Shown here: in pieces, positions 5,905 to 7,330 of the stretch
Numbering within the stretch: position 1 is the first letter of the stretch
Layout of the letters: each line of letters begins with the position of its first letter
Origin: an uncultured Opitutia bacterium
GTDB lineage: Bacteria > Verrucomicrobiota > Verrucomicrobiia > Opitutales > UBA953
Length of the DNA: 7,330 bases
Assembly (NCBI GenBank): GCA_903882335.1
Contig: CAIRWP010000276.1
Coordinates: 1 to 7,330, forward strand
Direction of reading: 5' to 3'
The notes under the pieces: generated by a model
What the model was told of the DNA's origin: nothing
Database searches by the model: none
The model's input: the letters and a program-made list of their open reading frames with translations, nothing else
Program-made: the position numbers and the translations under genes

Positions 5905-7330
5905 TCAGCGTCTGGCCGGCCGGGGGCCGCCCAGCAAGGCCAGGACCTTGGTCGCCGCCTGACGTAACGCTTGCCAGCGCTCGGTCGGGTGGTCGGGCCC
6001 ATGCACGATCAACTGCAGCGTGCTGCGCCATTCCAGCACCGCGCGCTCCAAGTCGCCGCCGCCGGGCCCGTGCCCGTCCTGGTCGTCGGGCAGTTTGCCG
6101 TGCAAGGCGAAGGCCCGCATCGTCTCCGCGCATCCTTCCCCGAAACCGGCGGGAAGCCCGTCGCGCAGGTAACCTGGTGCCGTCAGCGAACGATAAGTCA
6201 GGCGGCAGCAAGCGCCGAGTCGGCTCGAGCTCCGGGCCGAGGCGGAGACCCGTTCCCCGGCGCGCAGCTCGGCCAGGTCCCAAGCCAAGGCCTCGGCGTC
6301 GTAGGTCGGGTCCTCCAGGGCCGCGGCGACCGCGAGGCCTTCGCCATGCTGGAAGAGGGAGGCGATCTCCCCGCGTTCCGTCGGCCGTCCTTGGCGGTCG
6401 ATGAGACCCAGTTTGCGCCAGAGCCGGCCTGGCCGGCTCGCGTGCAAGGTGCCGCCGCCGAGCACCTCGCGCAGGTTGATGTCGGCCACCTCCGTGGTGC
6501 GCGACTCCGGGTTGATCAACCATTGGTCGTCGGCGTCGGGGATGGCCTTCACCTCCGCGCGGGAGTAGTCCAGCTTCACCTGCACGGTGTCCTGCGCGAT
6601 GAAGAGCGGCCCGTAAGGGACCCCGCCCTGGGTCAGGCGGGGAAGCAGGGGGAGGATCTCCTTCTCGAGCGACTCGAGACGCCACGTCCGTGGTCGGTTC
6701 TGGCCGGGCGTCAGGGGGCGCAAGGCCTTGCGGAGCCATTCCGCGGGCTCGAGCTGGTCGCGGGCATCGGCTTTCGGGAACCGCGCGAGCGGCACAGACC
6801 GGCCATAGCGGATCCCGCCTTCGGGTAGCTCGAGTTTGCAGGGCGTGCCGACCGGGATGGCGCGCAAGGAGTCCGGCTTGGCGAGGGCCGGGTACCAGGC
6901 GCCTTTGACCCGGATGAGGGCTTGCGTCAGCGGGACGTTCTTGTGCGGCCGCTCCCGCTGCCAGGTGCCGTTGCGCCCGCGGATCTCATGGATGAGCCGG
7001 AGCGAGCCGGGCGCCGGCGGGGGCGTCGGCGGCTCCGGCTCGTCCAGGCGATCCAACGCGAGGTCGATCGGCTCCTTGGTGAAGAGGCTGCGGCCCAGGC
7101 GGGCGGCGGCCGCCAAGGGGTCGGGCGCCGACTTCATCACGCAGAGGAAGGCCGGCCAGTCGAGGCCGCCGCTGCGCTGCAACTGGAGCGGGCGCGCCTC
7201 GCCCAGTCGCGGGGAGTAGCCCGTCCAGAGGGCGTAGCCGCGTTCGTCCAGGCCGCGTCGTCCGGCCCGGCCGAACATCTGCAGCAATTCGTCGGGCCGC
7301 ACCTCGCGCTCGGCGTGGTCGGCGGCATAA
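5905..7330 (-). CDS. Ski2-like superfamily 2 helicase, C-terminal part (truncated by window edge)
   Basis: About 474 C-terminal residues of a large DEAD/DEAH-box type helicase are present. The frame is open to the right edge, so the GTG at 7302 is internal. The fragment begins at the end of RecA-like domain 2. Motif VI is DELLQMFGRAGRRGLDERG (about 7246-7290), whose QM-GRAGRRG-D form is diagnostic of the Ski2/Mtr4/Hel308 branch; its Arg residues contact ATP. Motifs I-V (Walker A, DExH) lie beyond the window. After motif VI comes a helical stretch, then a Pro-rich linker (fragment residues about 98-108). A basic, mostly unrecognised middle region follows. LGLIDRQGRPTERGEIASLF (about 307-326) resembles the winged-helix segment of Ski2-like proteins, and the helical C-terminus is rich in Ala, Leu and Arg. 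Its substrate (RNA or DNA) cannot be told from this part. No exosome or repair partner is adjacent. The stop lies 4 bp from the convergent SGNH gene stop. Confidence 0.85.
   Translation of the reverse strand, partial: YAADHAEREVRPDELLQMFGRAGRRGLDERGYALWTGYSPRLGEARPLQLQRSGGLDWPAFLCVMKSAPDPLAAAARLGRSLFTKEPIDLALDRLDEPEPPTPPPAPGSLRLIHEIRGRNGTWQRERPHKNVPLTQALIRVKGAWYPALAKPDSLRAIPVGTPCKLELPEGGIRYGRSVPLARFPKADARDQLEPAEWLRKALRPLTPGQNRPRTWRLESLEKEILPLLPRLTQGGVPYGPLFIAQDTVQVKLDYSRAEVKAIPDADDQWLINPESRTTEVADINLREVLGGGTLHASRPGRLWRKLGLIDRQGRPTERGEIASLFQHGEGLAVAAALEDPTYDAEALAWDLAELRAGERVSASARSSSRLGACCRLTYRSLTAPGYLRDGLPAGFGEGCAETMRAFALHGKLPDDQDGHGPGGGDLERAVLEWRSTLQLIVHGPDHPTERWQALRQAATKVLALLGGPRPARR

Noticed and set aside
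5702..6739. 345-residue minus-strand open frame
   Set aside because: It lies in another frame of the helicase gene, then antisense to the SGNH gene, and has low-complexity Arg/Ala/Pro content.
5971..6828. 285-residue plus-strand open frame
   Set aside because: It is antisense to the helicase fragment, whose frame carries the real motif VI and winged-helix-like segment.

Overview
The window is GC-rich, densely packed bacterial DNA, most likely chromosomal. Every gene call rests on conserved motifs visible in the translation. The source is probably a member of the Verrucomicrobiota, perhaps Opitutaceae. That placement is inferred from high GC, a near absence of Shine-Dalgarno sequences, a small secreted SGNH hydrolase of a kind common in that phylum, and overall protein style. 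It is not proven by any single marker.

Region 1 (2-4529, all + strand) is a tight gene run. It holds the C-terminal half of PTS Enzyme I (ptsI), then three histidine biosynthesis genes (hisC, hisB, hisH) and a hexameric-type citrate synthase (gltA). ptsI/hisC overlap by one base, and hisB/hisH are 2 bp apart. The other gaps are 37 bp (hisC-hisB) and 35 bp (hisH-gltA). HisB makes imidazole acetol-phosphate, which HisC transaminates, and HisH supplies ammonia to HisF one step earlier in the pathway. hisF and hisA are not downstream, so the his genes are at least partly dispersed.

Region 2 (4530-4978) is a convergent boundary. gltA and, on the minus strand, the RNase P RNA gene rnpB end on the same 13-bp hairpin, which reads as a terminator from both sides. 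rnpB is complete and shows the class A bacterial core (P1, P2, P3, P4 and the conserved GGTAAGGGTGAAA and ACAGAATCCGGCTTAC segments).

Region 3 (4979-5249) is the only sizeable non-coding stretch. It is strongly strand-asymmetric: G/purine-rich on the left and C/pyrimidine-rich on the right. It carries two blocks of 6-bp repeats (GGGNNA on one side, CCCRAG on the other), a perfect 16-bp inverted repeat 100 bp apart, and matching 9-bp outer ends. It separates the divergent rnpB and SGNH hydrolase genes. This is the least explained part of the window.

Region 4 (5250-7330) holds a secreted SGNH/GDSL hydrolase (+). It is convergent, with only 4 bp between, with the C-terminal part of a Ski2-like superfamily 2 helicase (minus strand) that runs off the right edge.

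I found no CRISPR array, phage gene, transposase, tRNA or defence cassette. Apart from the repeat-rich spacer, the content is mostly housekeeping.
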